Assembly (NCBI RefSeq): GCF_000236565.1
Contig: NZ_AHAM01000172.1
Coordinates: 1 to 64,000 of the forward strand
DNA: 64,000 nucleotides
Direction: 5' to 3'
Source of the DNA: Mesorhizobium alhagi CCNWXJ12-2
Lineage (GTDB): Bacteria; Pseudomonadota; Alphaproteobacteria; Rhizobiales; Rhizobiaceae
The notes under the pieces were generated by a model. That model saw only the letters and a list, made by a program, of their open reading frames with translations, had not been told where the DNA came from and made no database searches. Below are positions 35,837 to 45,695 of the stretch, piece after piece. Made by a program: the position numbers and the translations under genes. Numbering within the stretch: the first letter of the stretch is position 1; each line of letters starts with the position of its first letter.

Positions 35837-36110
35837 CGAAAAGGCCTACGCACTGCCGGCTGATCCCGCCGACGCCGAGGAATTCGACGCGACGGCCGAA
35901 GCGCTGGACCGTGGCCAGCGGGCGCGACTGATCCGCACCACACGCACCGCGCTCGGCCTGTCGCAGACCGAGTTCACCGGGCGTTTTCGCGTGCCGGTGG
36001 GCACGCTGCGCGACTGGGAACAGGCGCGGGTAAGCCCTCCGGATTTTGCCGTGGCTTATGTGAAGGTGATCGGGCAATATCCCGAGATGGTGGCGAAGGC
36101 GGTGGCGTGA
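35757..36110 (+). CDS. Helix-turn-helix regulator, probable orphan antitoxin
   Basis: The protein part that can be trusted starts near base 35845: YALPADPADAEEFDATAEAL, then an XRE-like domain LIRTTRTALGLSQTEFTGRF and VPVGTLRDWEQARVSPPDFA, ending VIGQYPEMVAKAVA. This is the form of HTH antitoxins that follow small RNase toxins. Start choice is poor: ATG 35757 and GTG 35814 are in frame and overlap the toxin remnant; a GTG at 35833 (giving MTKRPT...) would be natural but is out of frame, so a small indel may have occurred here. Confidence 0.65.
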   Translation: MLPIGVSTSSRSPLAIVFSVRRSNDGDEKAYALPADPADAEEFDATAEALDRGQRARLIRTTRTALGLSQTEFTGRFRVPVGTLRDWEQARVSPPDFAVAYVKVIGQYPEMVAKAVA

Positions 36111-36131
36111 GGGGAGCGTTTTCGAGCGCCA

Positions 36132-37289
36132 TTATTCCTTGATGATGAAGTTCGCCCGCTCAAGAAGTTCGTCAAACGTGATGATCTCTAGCGAACGGGT
36201 ATCGCGTCGAAATAGCTCGAACGTGTCGCGCTTGATGTTGGCTTCGCGCACGTTACCAGACCGACCAAATTCGGCACGGTTTCCGATGACAAGAATTGTC
36301 TTGGCGTCACGGGTACGCGCCTCCAGTCGGCTTGTGCCCGCTTTGTTGAAATGCTCGCCGGACTGCGCCGCGTTAAGCCACTCGGCTTTTTGTTCTAGGA
36401 CTTGGGAGATTGCATCCATGAAGTCGGTGCTGAAGCGCCACGTACCAGCACGCGCCGCCTTCTGAGTTTGGAATATGGGCGTGTCGGGGCGCTTGATTTC
36501 CACAAGCACCGTGTAGTCCGTGAAGTTCATCAAGAAATCGACGGTCGGCTTCTCACGATTGTCCGTTCCACCTGCGCCGACAACCATTTCCCGGTCAAAC
36601 TGCCGCATGATCCTGTAGTCAAGGCCATATCCGAAAACCCAATTTTGAACCTCAAAGAAGTCCTGCCATTCTGTTTCCGACCATGCGCCCGACGAAAGTG
36701 TGGCGTCGAATTGCTCCAAAGCCTGTCGGCGGCCAAGCAAGAGGTTGATTTCCTCCTGAGTTAGGTTGTCGTGGAGGGATCGGAAAAGTCGCTCTCGTTC
36801 GTTAGCGTCGAGCTTCTTGATTTTGCCGATTAGCGCACGGTCGAAAGCGTCAGTGATGATTTTCGGACCCGCCGCTTCAGAGAGGTCTTCAATCTGGAAA
36901 CGTTCCTCATTGGACAAGTCGATGAATTTCAATCTGCGAAGGAACTCCAACAGCCGCTCAAACTCGTCAGAGCGGAAAGTGAAAGCCTCCTTCTCGTAGC
37001 CTTCGTACCAGCCGCCAGCACGTGATTTGAACGTTTGGAGCGTTACGCGCCGTATCCCCGCGTCGTCCTGACTAATCAGCGCCGTCACCTGCGTTTTGCG
37101 CTGGTCTCCCGTAAGCCGAAGGCAAAGTGCACCCTCCGTCTCGCCTAGAACTGCACGCTCTGTCCCCTCAAAAACGGCGTGAGCGAACCTCCTTCGCTGT
37201 TCATTGACAGCACCGTGTGTGAACACCTTGGAGAGATAGATTTTCCCCTCCTTGCGCAACTTAAAGTATTCGGCATCGTCTTCAGACAC
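36132..37289 (-). CDS. sduA: Shedu anti-phage immune nuclease SduA (DUF4263)
   Basis: A 385-residue protein. The C-terminal DUF4263 domain (about 200-385) has the family opening ETEWQDFFEVQNWVFGYGLD and a PD-(D/E)xK nuclease core: Asp251 (PTVDFLMNF), Glu264 and Lys266 (TVLVEIKRPDTP), and Gln296 in DAISQVLEQ, as in known Shedu nucleases. Residues 1-195 form a family-specific N-terminal region. Shedu is a single-gene defence system against phages or plasmids; tetrameric nucleases of this family nick or cut DNA. It starts with GTG 37289 behind GGGAGGGGG. GC content and codon use are visibly lower than in the housekeeping genes, in line with horizontal transfer. Its neighbours are toxin-antitoxin remnants and an unknown gene. 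Confidence 0.9.
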   Translation of the reverse strand: MSEDDAEYFKLRKEGKIYLSKVFTHGAVNEQRRRFAHAVFEGTERAVLGETEGALCLRLTGDQRKTQVTALISQDDAGIRRVTLQTFKSRAGGWYEGYEKEAFTFRSDEFERLLEFLRRLKFIDLSNEERFQIEDLSEAAGPKIITDAFDRALIGKIKKLDANERERLFRSLHDNLTQEEINLLLGRRQALEQFDATLSSGAWSETEWQDFFEVQNWVFGYGLDYRIMRQFDREMVVGAGGTDNREKPTVDFLMNFTDYTVLVEIKRPDTPIFQTQKAARAGTWRFSTDFMDAISQVLEQKAEWLNAAQSGEHFNKAGTSRLEARTRDAKTILVIGNRAEFGRSGNVREANIKRDTFELFRRDTRSLEIITFDELLERANFIIKE

Positions 37290-37491
37290 GGCCCCCTCCC
37301 TTCGCAGAATCCATACTTCGGTGTAGACGGGGAGCTGTCAACGATAGCACCTTCCGAAACGGTGGCCGGCGATTTGCCTTACGCGACGTACAATGGATAT
37401 CTGCTTCGGGTCCTTCGAATCTTAATCCCATAGACCAGGTGAAGCACGCTGAGGCATCCCCAAATGTGCCTTTTACGAGGAGGTGGATCAT

Positions 37492-38178
37492 ATGACGTAT
37501 CGGATAAACAATTTTCCCACAGTAGGGATGAAGGGCGTTTATGACATTGGTATCCTGTCGGACTATCTAAATTCGCTACCGGCCGATGAAGTTGGGCAGA
37601 GTGGTCTAATGCTATTTAACCTGACTCGTCTGAATGACTTTGTTAACGAATTTGCAGCGGCGGTTGCACTTCTTGAACTTGTAGACCAGTTGGAAATGAT
37701 GGTTCTGTTGGACCAAACGCAGGAAGAACTGGCCTATACTAAAAATCGTCACGCCAATCGACTGTGGCAAGAAATGGCAGGGCGTGATGCTGCGATGACA
37801 GTTTATCAATACAGGCACACATTAGACGGCATACGCAAGAGTATGCCGCACGTTCCGACAATGGCTGCGTCCATCAGGCAAGCCTGTCTACGCGACGCGT
37901 GGAGGGCGTTACTTCGCGACTTCCCAAACGACTTGGCCCGACATGCCGCCGGTCATCGCGGCGAAGACATTGCATCACCGGAAAAATTCAAGTCCCATGC
38001 AGTCGACAGGACTACCTATCACTTGCCGCATATGGATGGACGGACTTACCGTTTCACTTACAAGGGGGCAGCGCATGAGTTGCTCGTGGACCATCCGTCC
38101 AGATTAAAGCTCAAGGAAGTCACCAGAAGCGTCTATGCTGCTTTTCCTGTATTAGATGGCAAATTGCCGCCAATGTAG
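37492..38178 (+). CDS. Unrecognised accessory protein next to Shedu
   Basis: A 228-residue soluble protein. I recognise no domain. Features: LMLFNLTRLNDFVNEFAAAV, LDQTQEELAYTKNRHANRLW, and the C-terminal MDGRTYRFTYKGAAHELLVD, which looks like a small beta-sheet. ATG 37492 lies 8 bases behind an excellent GAGGAGG; a GTG at 37483 would overlap that site. Base composition is clearly lower in GC than uvrA beside it. It is divergent from sduA; a role in defence is possible by location only. Confidence 0.7.
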   Translation: MTYRINNFPTVGMKGVYDIGILSDYLNSLPADEVGQSGLMLFNLTRLNDFVNEFAAAVALLELVDQLEMMVLLDQTQEELAYTKNRHANRLWQEMAGRDAAMTVYQYRHTLDGIRKSMPHVPTMAASIRQACLRDAWRALLRDFPNDLARHAAGHRGEDIASPEKFKSHAVDRTTYHLPHMDGRTYRFTYKGAAHELLVDHPSRLKLKEVTRSVYAAFPVLDGKLPPM

Positions 38179-38202
38179 CTACCCATTCTGGCACGCCTTG
38201 GA

Positions 38203-41124
<2,922 letters not shown>

Positions 41125-41274
41125 GCCGGTCCGCCGCCTCAATCAAATGTTTCGGAGTGGCTGGTTGTCCGGCCATCCCGTCATGTAGGTATTCTTGCCG
41201 CTCATTCGAGGGCAGCCAGTTCCCTCGTGTCAGGAGGGTTTAGCCGCCTTTGCCGGGTGGGGGCAAGCGAAAAG

Positions 41275-41289
41275 AACAAACGGGAAACA
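41275..41289. promoter_or_regulatory. Near-consensus LexA (SOS) box upstream of uvrA
   Basis: GAAC-AAACGGG-AAAC differs by one base from the alphaproteobacterial LexA consensus GAAC-N7-GAAC (GTTC-N7-GTTC). It lies 151 bp upstream of the uvrA start. uvrA is commonly in the SOS regulon, so this is plausible but the match is imperfect. Confidence 0.5.
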
Positions 41290-41721
41290 GGCTCCTGACA
41301 AAGTTGTTGCGGGTGCCATGGCGGGACCTGCGATCACATTTTCTGTAATTGGCTTGCTTCATGGTTGACGCAACGGAATGAGCGGTGCACGATGGCATTC
41401 GTCAGTCGGAGCCGAGCGTCCTCGAGATGCTCTTCGCTGGCATTCGGCCCGTCTGCGAGACGCCGCAGACAAGCGGATAGGCGCGCCGACAGGCGCAGGA
41501 TCAACGGATAAAGGAGTGAGGCATGACTCCACCGGACAGTTCCGAAAGGCTCCACTAAGGTGTGGAGCCGCAGCAGGCAAAAGTGCCTGAGTTCGCTCGG
41601 CAGACTTTGACCCGCTGATCCCTTCACAATCAGAGACTACTAGTCGGATCGTCGGCTGAACGCCGCGTTGCATCCGAAATGAAAACCGGTCGAGGACGAC
41701 CGGGAAAACGGGCAGAGACCC

Positions 41722-41760
41722 AAAAAAGGCCCTGCGAGCTTCCGACGAAGCGGCAGGGCC
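41722..41760 (-). terminator. Terminator after the small secreted-protein gene
   Basis: GGCCCTGC (41728-41735) pairs with GCAGGGCC (41753-41760). Read on the - strand the stem is followed by TTTTTTGGG (41727-41722), so it ends the gene that stops at 41799. Confidence 0.8.
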
Positions 41761-41798
41761 GAATTTTTGGCGGGTTGCCGCGAAACGTTGTGGAGGAA

Positions 41799-42071
41799 CT
41801 AGCGGCCCGTGCGCGGCGCAAATGTACCGATATCGACGGTGACGCTGCCCGATATTTTCACGTCCCAGTCGCCTACGCGGACAAATCCGTCGGCGTCGGT
41901 TTCGGGCGTGTCGACAATGGGCTCGCCGACAGGCCTGATGGGCGTTTGGCCCGCGACCTTGCCATCGACGCCGGGAAGTTCCTCCGCCTGGAGTGCGGGA
42001 ATGGCGACCGGAAGCATGACGGCAGCAGCAATCATCAGGGCGTAACGGTTTCGCTGTGGATTCCGGTTCAT
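41799..42071 (-). CDS. Small secreted protein of unknown function
   Basis: A 90-residue protein with a signal peptide (residues 1-28: YALMIAAAVMLPVAIPALQA) and a short polar mature part (PIVDTPETDADGFVRVGDWD, VKISGSVTVDIG). No family is recognised. It stands alone, followed by a clear terminator, which supports that it is real. The SOS box at 42209 lies 138 bp upstream of its start on the other side, between it and ssb. Confidence 0.65.
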   Translation of the reverse strand: MNRNPQRNRYALMIAAAVMLPVAIPALQAEELPGVDGKVAGQTPIRPVGEPIVDTPETDADGFVRVGDWDVKISGSVTVDIGTFAPRTGR

Positions 42072-42208
42072 TCCGACATTCTAGTGGTGCGGCCGGCAAA
42101 CGCCAAGCGTGCTGTGGCGAGCATCGGATTTCCGGACAGGCGAGGTCGAATGACGAACGTTTTCTTCGAATCTGCGTTGTACTTGCACGACGCAGAGCGG
42201 CATGCTAG

Positions 42209-42223
42209 GAACAAAGAGCGAAC
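42209..42223. promoter_or_regulatory. Perfect LexA (SOS) box upstream of ssb
   Basis: GAAC-AAAGAGC-GAAC is an exact match to the alphaproteobacterial LexA consensus GAAC-N7-GAAC. It lies 112 bp upstream of the ssb ATG and 138 bp upstream of the divergent small secreted-protein gene, so it could control either or both. Confidence 0.75.
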
Positions 42224-42334
42224 AAAACTAATTGTGGACAGCCAGCCTTTTTGGGTGCGGGCGGCGCATGTGCGGGCGTCGATCGGCTAGAGTGCGGCCT
42301 TGTTGTTGGTTTCGGATGAGCGCGGAGCGGTGTC

Positions 42335-42844
42335 ATGGCGGGTAGCGTCAATAAAGTCATTCTGGTTGGTAATCTTGGCGCGGACCCGGAAATCCGGCGG
42401 CTGAACTCGGGCGATCCGGTCGTCAATATCCGCGTCGCCACCTCGGAAAGCTGGCGCGACAAGAATTCCGGCGAGCGCAAGGAAAAGACCGAATGGCATA
42501 ATGTCGTGATCTTCAACGACAATCTCGCCAAGGTCGCCGAGCAATATCTGAAGAAGGGCATGAAGGTCTATGTCGAGGGTCAGCTGCAGACCCGCAAATG
42601 GCAGGACCAGAGCGGCCAAGACCGCTACACGACCGAGATCGTGCTGCAGAAATTCCGCGGCGAGCTGCAGATGCTCGACGCGCGCGGCGGCGGCGAGGGC
42701 GGCCAGGTCGGCTATGGCGGCGGCCAGGGGCGCAGCGGCGGCTCCGATTTCGGCCAGTCCGGGCCGACCGACGTTTCGCGCGGTGGCGGCAGCCGGGGCG
42801 GCGGCGGATCGTCTCGCGATCTCGACGATGAGATTCCGTTCTAA
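42335..42844 (+). CDS. ssb: Single-stranded DNA-binding protein
   Basis: A 169-residue SSB. The OB-fold (about 1-112) starts [20 protein letters not shown] and includes [20 protein letters not shown] and [21 protein letters not shown] glycine-rich linker of about 50 residues follows, and the acidic tip DLDDEIPF recruits partner proteins such as RarA and RecO. It is divergently placed from the uvrA side with an SOS box upstream. Confidence 0.97.
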   Translation: MAGSVNKVILVGNLGADPEIRRLNSGDPVVNIRVATSESWRDKNSGERKEKTEWHNVVIFNDNLAKVAEQYLKKGMKVYVEGQLQTRKWQDQSGQDRYTTEIVLQKFRGELQMLDARGGGEGGQVGYGGGQGRSGGSDFGQSGPTDVSRGGGSRGGGGSSRDLDDEIPF

Positions 42845-43000
42845 TGTGCGGTACTTTGCACGTTGTAATTTTATGTCCACAACCCACTCGAGCAGCCGCC
42901 TCAGGCGCTGTGACGTGTGGCGCGAGGTGAAGGTGCGACGCGGCACTGACACCGCCAAGAACGAACACTACAAGCAAGCCGTCACGCAGCGCCTATGCCG

Positions 43001-43330
43001 TCACGATCGGTCGCGGTTCACCTTGAAGAGTTGAGCTACCTCGATCGAACCGCCGGCGCCAAGATGCGGGCAGGTTTTGGCCATTTCGACAGCGGCGTCG
43101 ATGTTGTCGGCCGTGATGAAGCTAAGTCCGACGACCGGATTGGCCCCGCCATCGTCGCTGACCGCACCGCCGGGGTGGATCGTTCTAGTGGCGGTGACGG
43201 GATTGTTGTTGGCTTCAAGTGAATTTCCGAGCGAATCCATCCAGTCCAACCATGCAGTCATCAATTCAGCATTTTCCGCCTCGGTCTTTGGAATGCTGCT
43301 GCCGTGATAGGCGAGTAGATAGGTGGGCAT
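43001..43330 (-). CDS. YCII-domain protein
   Basis: A 109-residue YCII-related protein (alpha/beta ferredoxin-like barrel): MPTYLLAYHGSSIPKTEAEN, LGNSLEANNNPVTATRTIHP and VGLSFITADNIDAAVEMAKT, ending with the family-style GGSIEVAQLF. Members are often dioxygenase-like small enzymes or sigma-factor partners; the function is unknown. It is followed upstream, 29 bp away, by a MarR regulator on the same strand, and the two are probably one operon. Confidence 0.85.
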   Translation of the reverse strand: MPTYLLAYHGSSIPKTEAENAELMTAWLDWMDSLGNSLEANNNPVTATRTIHPGGAVSDDGGANPVVGLSFITADNIDAAVEMAKTCPHLGAGGSIEVAQLFKVNRDRS

Positions 43331-43359
43331 CTCTCTTACTCCTTCTGCACAGGAAATGT

Positions 43360-43887
43360 TCAGCTCTTCTCCGCGTTAAGGGCAGCGAGTTCGACCGGGC
43401 AGATGTCCTGCGGGCAGGCCGCAATGTCGCACAGCCGGCAGGTCAACTCGCAGGTCGCACGGTCGGGTGTCAGCGCGGTCAGCATGGCGTCGAGCATCCG
43501 CGCCAGCTGTTTTCGATCGCGCGCCGAAAGGACCGCCAAAGCGTGTGCATAAACCGTGCGGCGGGCCTCCAGCACCGCATCCGCGCTTTTGCTACCGGCT
43601 TTGGTCAACGTGACGGCGCGCGAGCGGCCGTCAGCCAGGCTTGCACGCCGTTCGATCAACCCGTCGGCCTGCAATTTGTCGACAAGACGTGTCGTTCCCG
43701 CTGCTGAAAGCCCCACAATTTGGCGCAAATGGTCCACGGATCTCCCTGGGAAGGCAAATGCTGTAGCCAGTGCCGCAGCAGCCGTCACCCCGTGACCTGA
43801 CGCGCTCTCAACATTCGTTCGCATAGCATCGCCAAGTGCGACAACGAGTGCGCCGAGGAGATTGTTCGTGCGGTCGTCCGAATCCAT
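43360..43887 (-). CDS. MarR-family regulator with cysteine-rich C terminus
   Basis: A 175-residue winged-helix regulator. The DNA-binding part reads SVDHLRQIVGLSAAGTTRLV, DKLQADGLIERRASLADGRS and RAVTLTKAG. The tail has the spacing C-x3-C-x2-C-x4-C-x4-C (CELTCRLCDIAACPQDICP), unusual for MarR proteins and suggestive of metal, iron-sulfur or redox sensing. ATG 43887 is used; a TTG two codons upstream is possible. A 23-bp palindrome ends 7 bp before the start, suggesting autoregulation. Confidence 0.88.
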   Translation of the reverse strand: MDSDDRTNNLLGALVVALGDAMRTNVESASGHGVTAAAALATAFAFPGRSVDHLRQIVGLSAAGTTRLVDKLQADGLIERRASLADGRSRAVTLTKAGSKSADAVLEARRTVYAHALAVLSARDRKQLARMLDAMLTALTPDRATCELTCRLCDIAACPQDICPVELAALNAEKS

Positions 43888-43893
43888 AGCCAA

Positions 43894-43916
43894 TATTTGC
43901 TTGTGTTAAGCAAATA
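43894..43916. promoter_or_regulatory. MarR operator palindrome
   Basis: TATTTGCTT-GTGTT-AAGCAAATA is a perfect inverted repeat with 9-base arms, 7 bp upstream of the MarR start codon. The AT-rich TTGCTT...AAGCAA form is typical of MarR binding sites. It probably overlaps the -10 region of the MarR-YCII operon. Confidence 0.8.
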
Positions 43917-44008
43917 ATCAAGGATGGTATTTTTGGATCAAGCGCCCGCCAGAATTCTGCGCCTCTCATCGGGAAGGCCTTGCCGGCCGAGAGGATGGTG
44001 CCTGGCGG

Positions 44009-44449
44009 TCATGCCGCCTCGCCGGAGCTCTGTTGCCGGCTTTCGGCCGGTGGGGCGGCGACGCTGAGAATGTGAAGTTCATGCCGGCGACCGTCGCGCG
44101 CGGTCCAGCCGATCGATTGGCCCGGCGCGAGGCCGAGCAGCGCCGTGCCGATCGGCGTCAGCACCGAAACCTTGCCGACCGAAATGTCGGCCTCGCCGGG
44201 ATAGACCAGCGTGACCGTGCGCGTTTCGCCTGTGTCCGGCTCAAACGTCACGCTCGAACCGATGCGCACCACGTCTTCCGGAACCCGGTCGTCGTTCACC
44301 ACGCGGGCGCGCTCCAGTTCCAGCAGCAATTCCTCGGACGCATCCGGATTTTGCGCGGCGATGGTGTTGGCGAAGGCGAGGAGCCGGTCGTGTTCCGACC
44401 TTGCGACGGTGATGACCGGCTTGCGGCCGGCCTTGGCATTTTTCGGCAT
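44009..44449 (-). CDS. rnk: Nucleoside diphosphate kinase regulator / Rnk-like GreA-GreB C-domain protein
   Basis: A 146-residue protein: a short helical N terminus (VITVARSEHDRLLAFANTIA) and the FKBP-like GreA/GreB C-terminal domain with VRIGSSVTFEPDTGETRTVT, YPGEADISVGKVSVLTPIGT and ALLGLAPGQSIGW. Rnk binds RNA polymerase through the secondary channel region without the full coiled coil of GreA. ATG 44449 (MPKNAKAG) is chosen over an upstream start at 44509, which overlaps a promoter-like region. Confidence 0.87.
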   Translation of the reverse strand: MPKNAKAGRKPVITVARSEHDRLLAFANTIAAQNPDASEELLLELERARVVNDDRVPEDVVRIGSSVTFEPDTGETRTVTLVYPGEADISVGKVSVLTPIGTALLGLAPGQSIGWTARDGRRHELHILSVAAPPAESRQQSSGEAA

Positions 44450-44581
44450 TTCGATACCTGTCGTTCTTTCGGCGATCCTTGGATCGTCCAGCCCTTTGTC
44501 TCTGGGCAATCGGGTGAAACAGCGCCGCAGCCCGACAGACCCTGGTCAGGGTCAGGATGTCACGGACGGGTGAAGTGCCTT

Positions 44582-44618
44582 CCCCCGCGGCTCGGGGGCG
44601 CAAAGGCCGAGCCGGGGG
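44582..44618. other. GC-rich stem-loop beside the transposase remnant
   Basis: CCCCCGCGGCTCGG (44582-44595) pairs with CCGAGCCGGGGG (44607-44618) with a two-base bulge. It lies between the rnk start and the transposase remnant. No T-run follows, so it is not a clear terminator; it may be a leftover end of the mobile element. Confidence 0.35.
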
Positions 44619-44631
44619 CTAAGATCCCGCG

Positions 44632-45285
44632 ATGGGACAAACCCGGAAGGGAAAATCGCTAGCGATTTTGGCGGCACGGAACATGGACGGGATTGTCCGC
44701 GACCCGGCGCGGGATGTCAAGGCAAGCGCCCTGGCCGGCGAATATGCGCTGGCCTTTATGGACGACGTGAAAGACCGCCTTGCGCACCGCGTCCAGCTTA
44801 CGACCGATGGTCACAAGGCATACCTCAACGCCGTTGAGGAAGTGTTTGGAGCGGACATTGGCTACGCCATGCTGGTCAAGATGTACGGCGAGCCGGAAGG
44901 CAAGGCAGTGCCGCAGGAACGCCGCTACAGCCCCGCCGTCTGCACTGGCGCTAAGAAGACCCGCATCGAAGGCGAACCCGATCTGGCGCACGTCAGCACG
45001 TCGCATGTCGAGCGCCAGAACCTCACCATGCGTATGCAGATGCGCCGCTTCACGCGGTTGACGAACGCGTTCTCAAAGAAGTTCGAAAACCACGTTCACA
45101 TGGTCGCGCTCTACACGGTCTGGTACAACTTCATCCGCGTTCACAAGACGCTGAAAATGTCGCCCGCGATGGCCGCTGGCATTTCCAAGACGCTCTGGTC
45201 AATGGACGATCTTTGCCAGATGATGGACGAAGTTGCGCCTAAGCCGGGGAAGCGCGGTCCCTATAAGAAGAGTTTAGCAGAATGA
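44632..45285 (+). pseudogene. IS1-type transposase, 5'-truncated
   Basis: A 217-residue frame. From about residue 38 it matches the C-terminal half of IS1-family-like transposases common in Rhizobiales: EYALAFMDDVKDRLAHRVQL, TTDGHKAYLNAVEEVFGADI, SHVERQNLTMRMQMRRFTRL and FSKKFENHVHMVALYTVWYN. The N-terminal DNA-binding part and the first catalytic Asp (about 120 residues) are missing, and residues 1-37 are unrelated, so it should be inactive. No terminal inverted repeats were found. It overlaps the next gene by 4 bp. Confidence 0.75.
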
Positions 45286-45584
45286 ACCAAAGAAAGGTCG
45301 TCGCAGCAGGCACATGGTATTACGATGGCCTGCTGCCTCATCGCGTTGAAATCCATGCTTTCCCAGCTCGCTTGTCAGCTTCACGGCTGGCCGAAGATGG
45401 GGAGAGCACGGGAGAATACGATGAGAGCTTACCGATTCCGGAAACGCTGGACGGCTACTTGTACGAGTGTCGTCCGTTTTATTCAGGAGAACATATGTCT
45501 ATCGAAGCCGTGAAGGCTTGGATCCTGGCTCAGCCTTGGTCGCCCGTCACGTGGGATGACTCTGAGACAGAAATTTCAAACTGA
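45282..45584 (+). CDS. Hypothetical protein coupled to the transposase remnant
   Basis: A 100-residue protein: RKVVAAGTWYYDGLLPHRVE and IPETLDGYLYECRPFYSGEH, ending IEAVKAWILAQPWSPVTWDD. The family is unknown. It starts in the ATGA overlap with the transposase frame, so it probably travels with it as a passenger or accessory gene. It is less GC-rich than neighbouring genes. Confidence 0.6.
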   Translation: MNQRKVVAAGTWYYDGLLPHRVEIHAFPARLSASRLAEDGESTGEYDESLPIPETLDGYLYECRPFYSGEHMSIEAVKAWILAQPWSPVTWDDSETEISN

Positions 45585-45695
45585 GACACTACCGCCCTGG
45601 CGGCGAATTTGACCGGTTCTGTTCCCGCTGGGCGGACAATCAGGCGGAGCACGGATATGTTTTTGCCAACTGGCCCCGCAAGTCGCTCCCGAAAT

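Larger units (their letters stand above)
41125..41798. other. Long gene-free region between uvrA and a small secreted-protein gene
   Basis: About 670 bp with no supportable coding frame on either strand. It holds the near-consensus SOS box at 41275 and the terminator at 41722. The open frames seen here have poor codon use and no family features. A small RNA cannot be excluded, but no promoter-terminator pair was recognised. Confidence 0.5.

Noticed and set aside
41125-41798. Open frames of 60-246 residues in the uvrA-proximal gap
   Set aside because: No start signals, atypical codon use, no similarity to known proteins.
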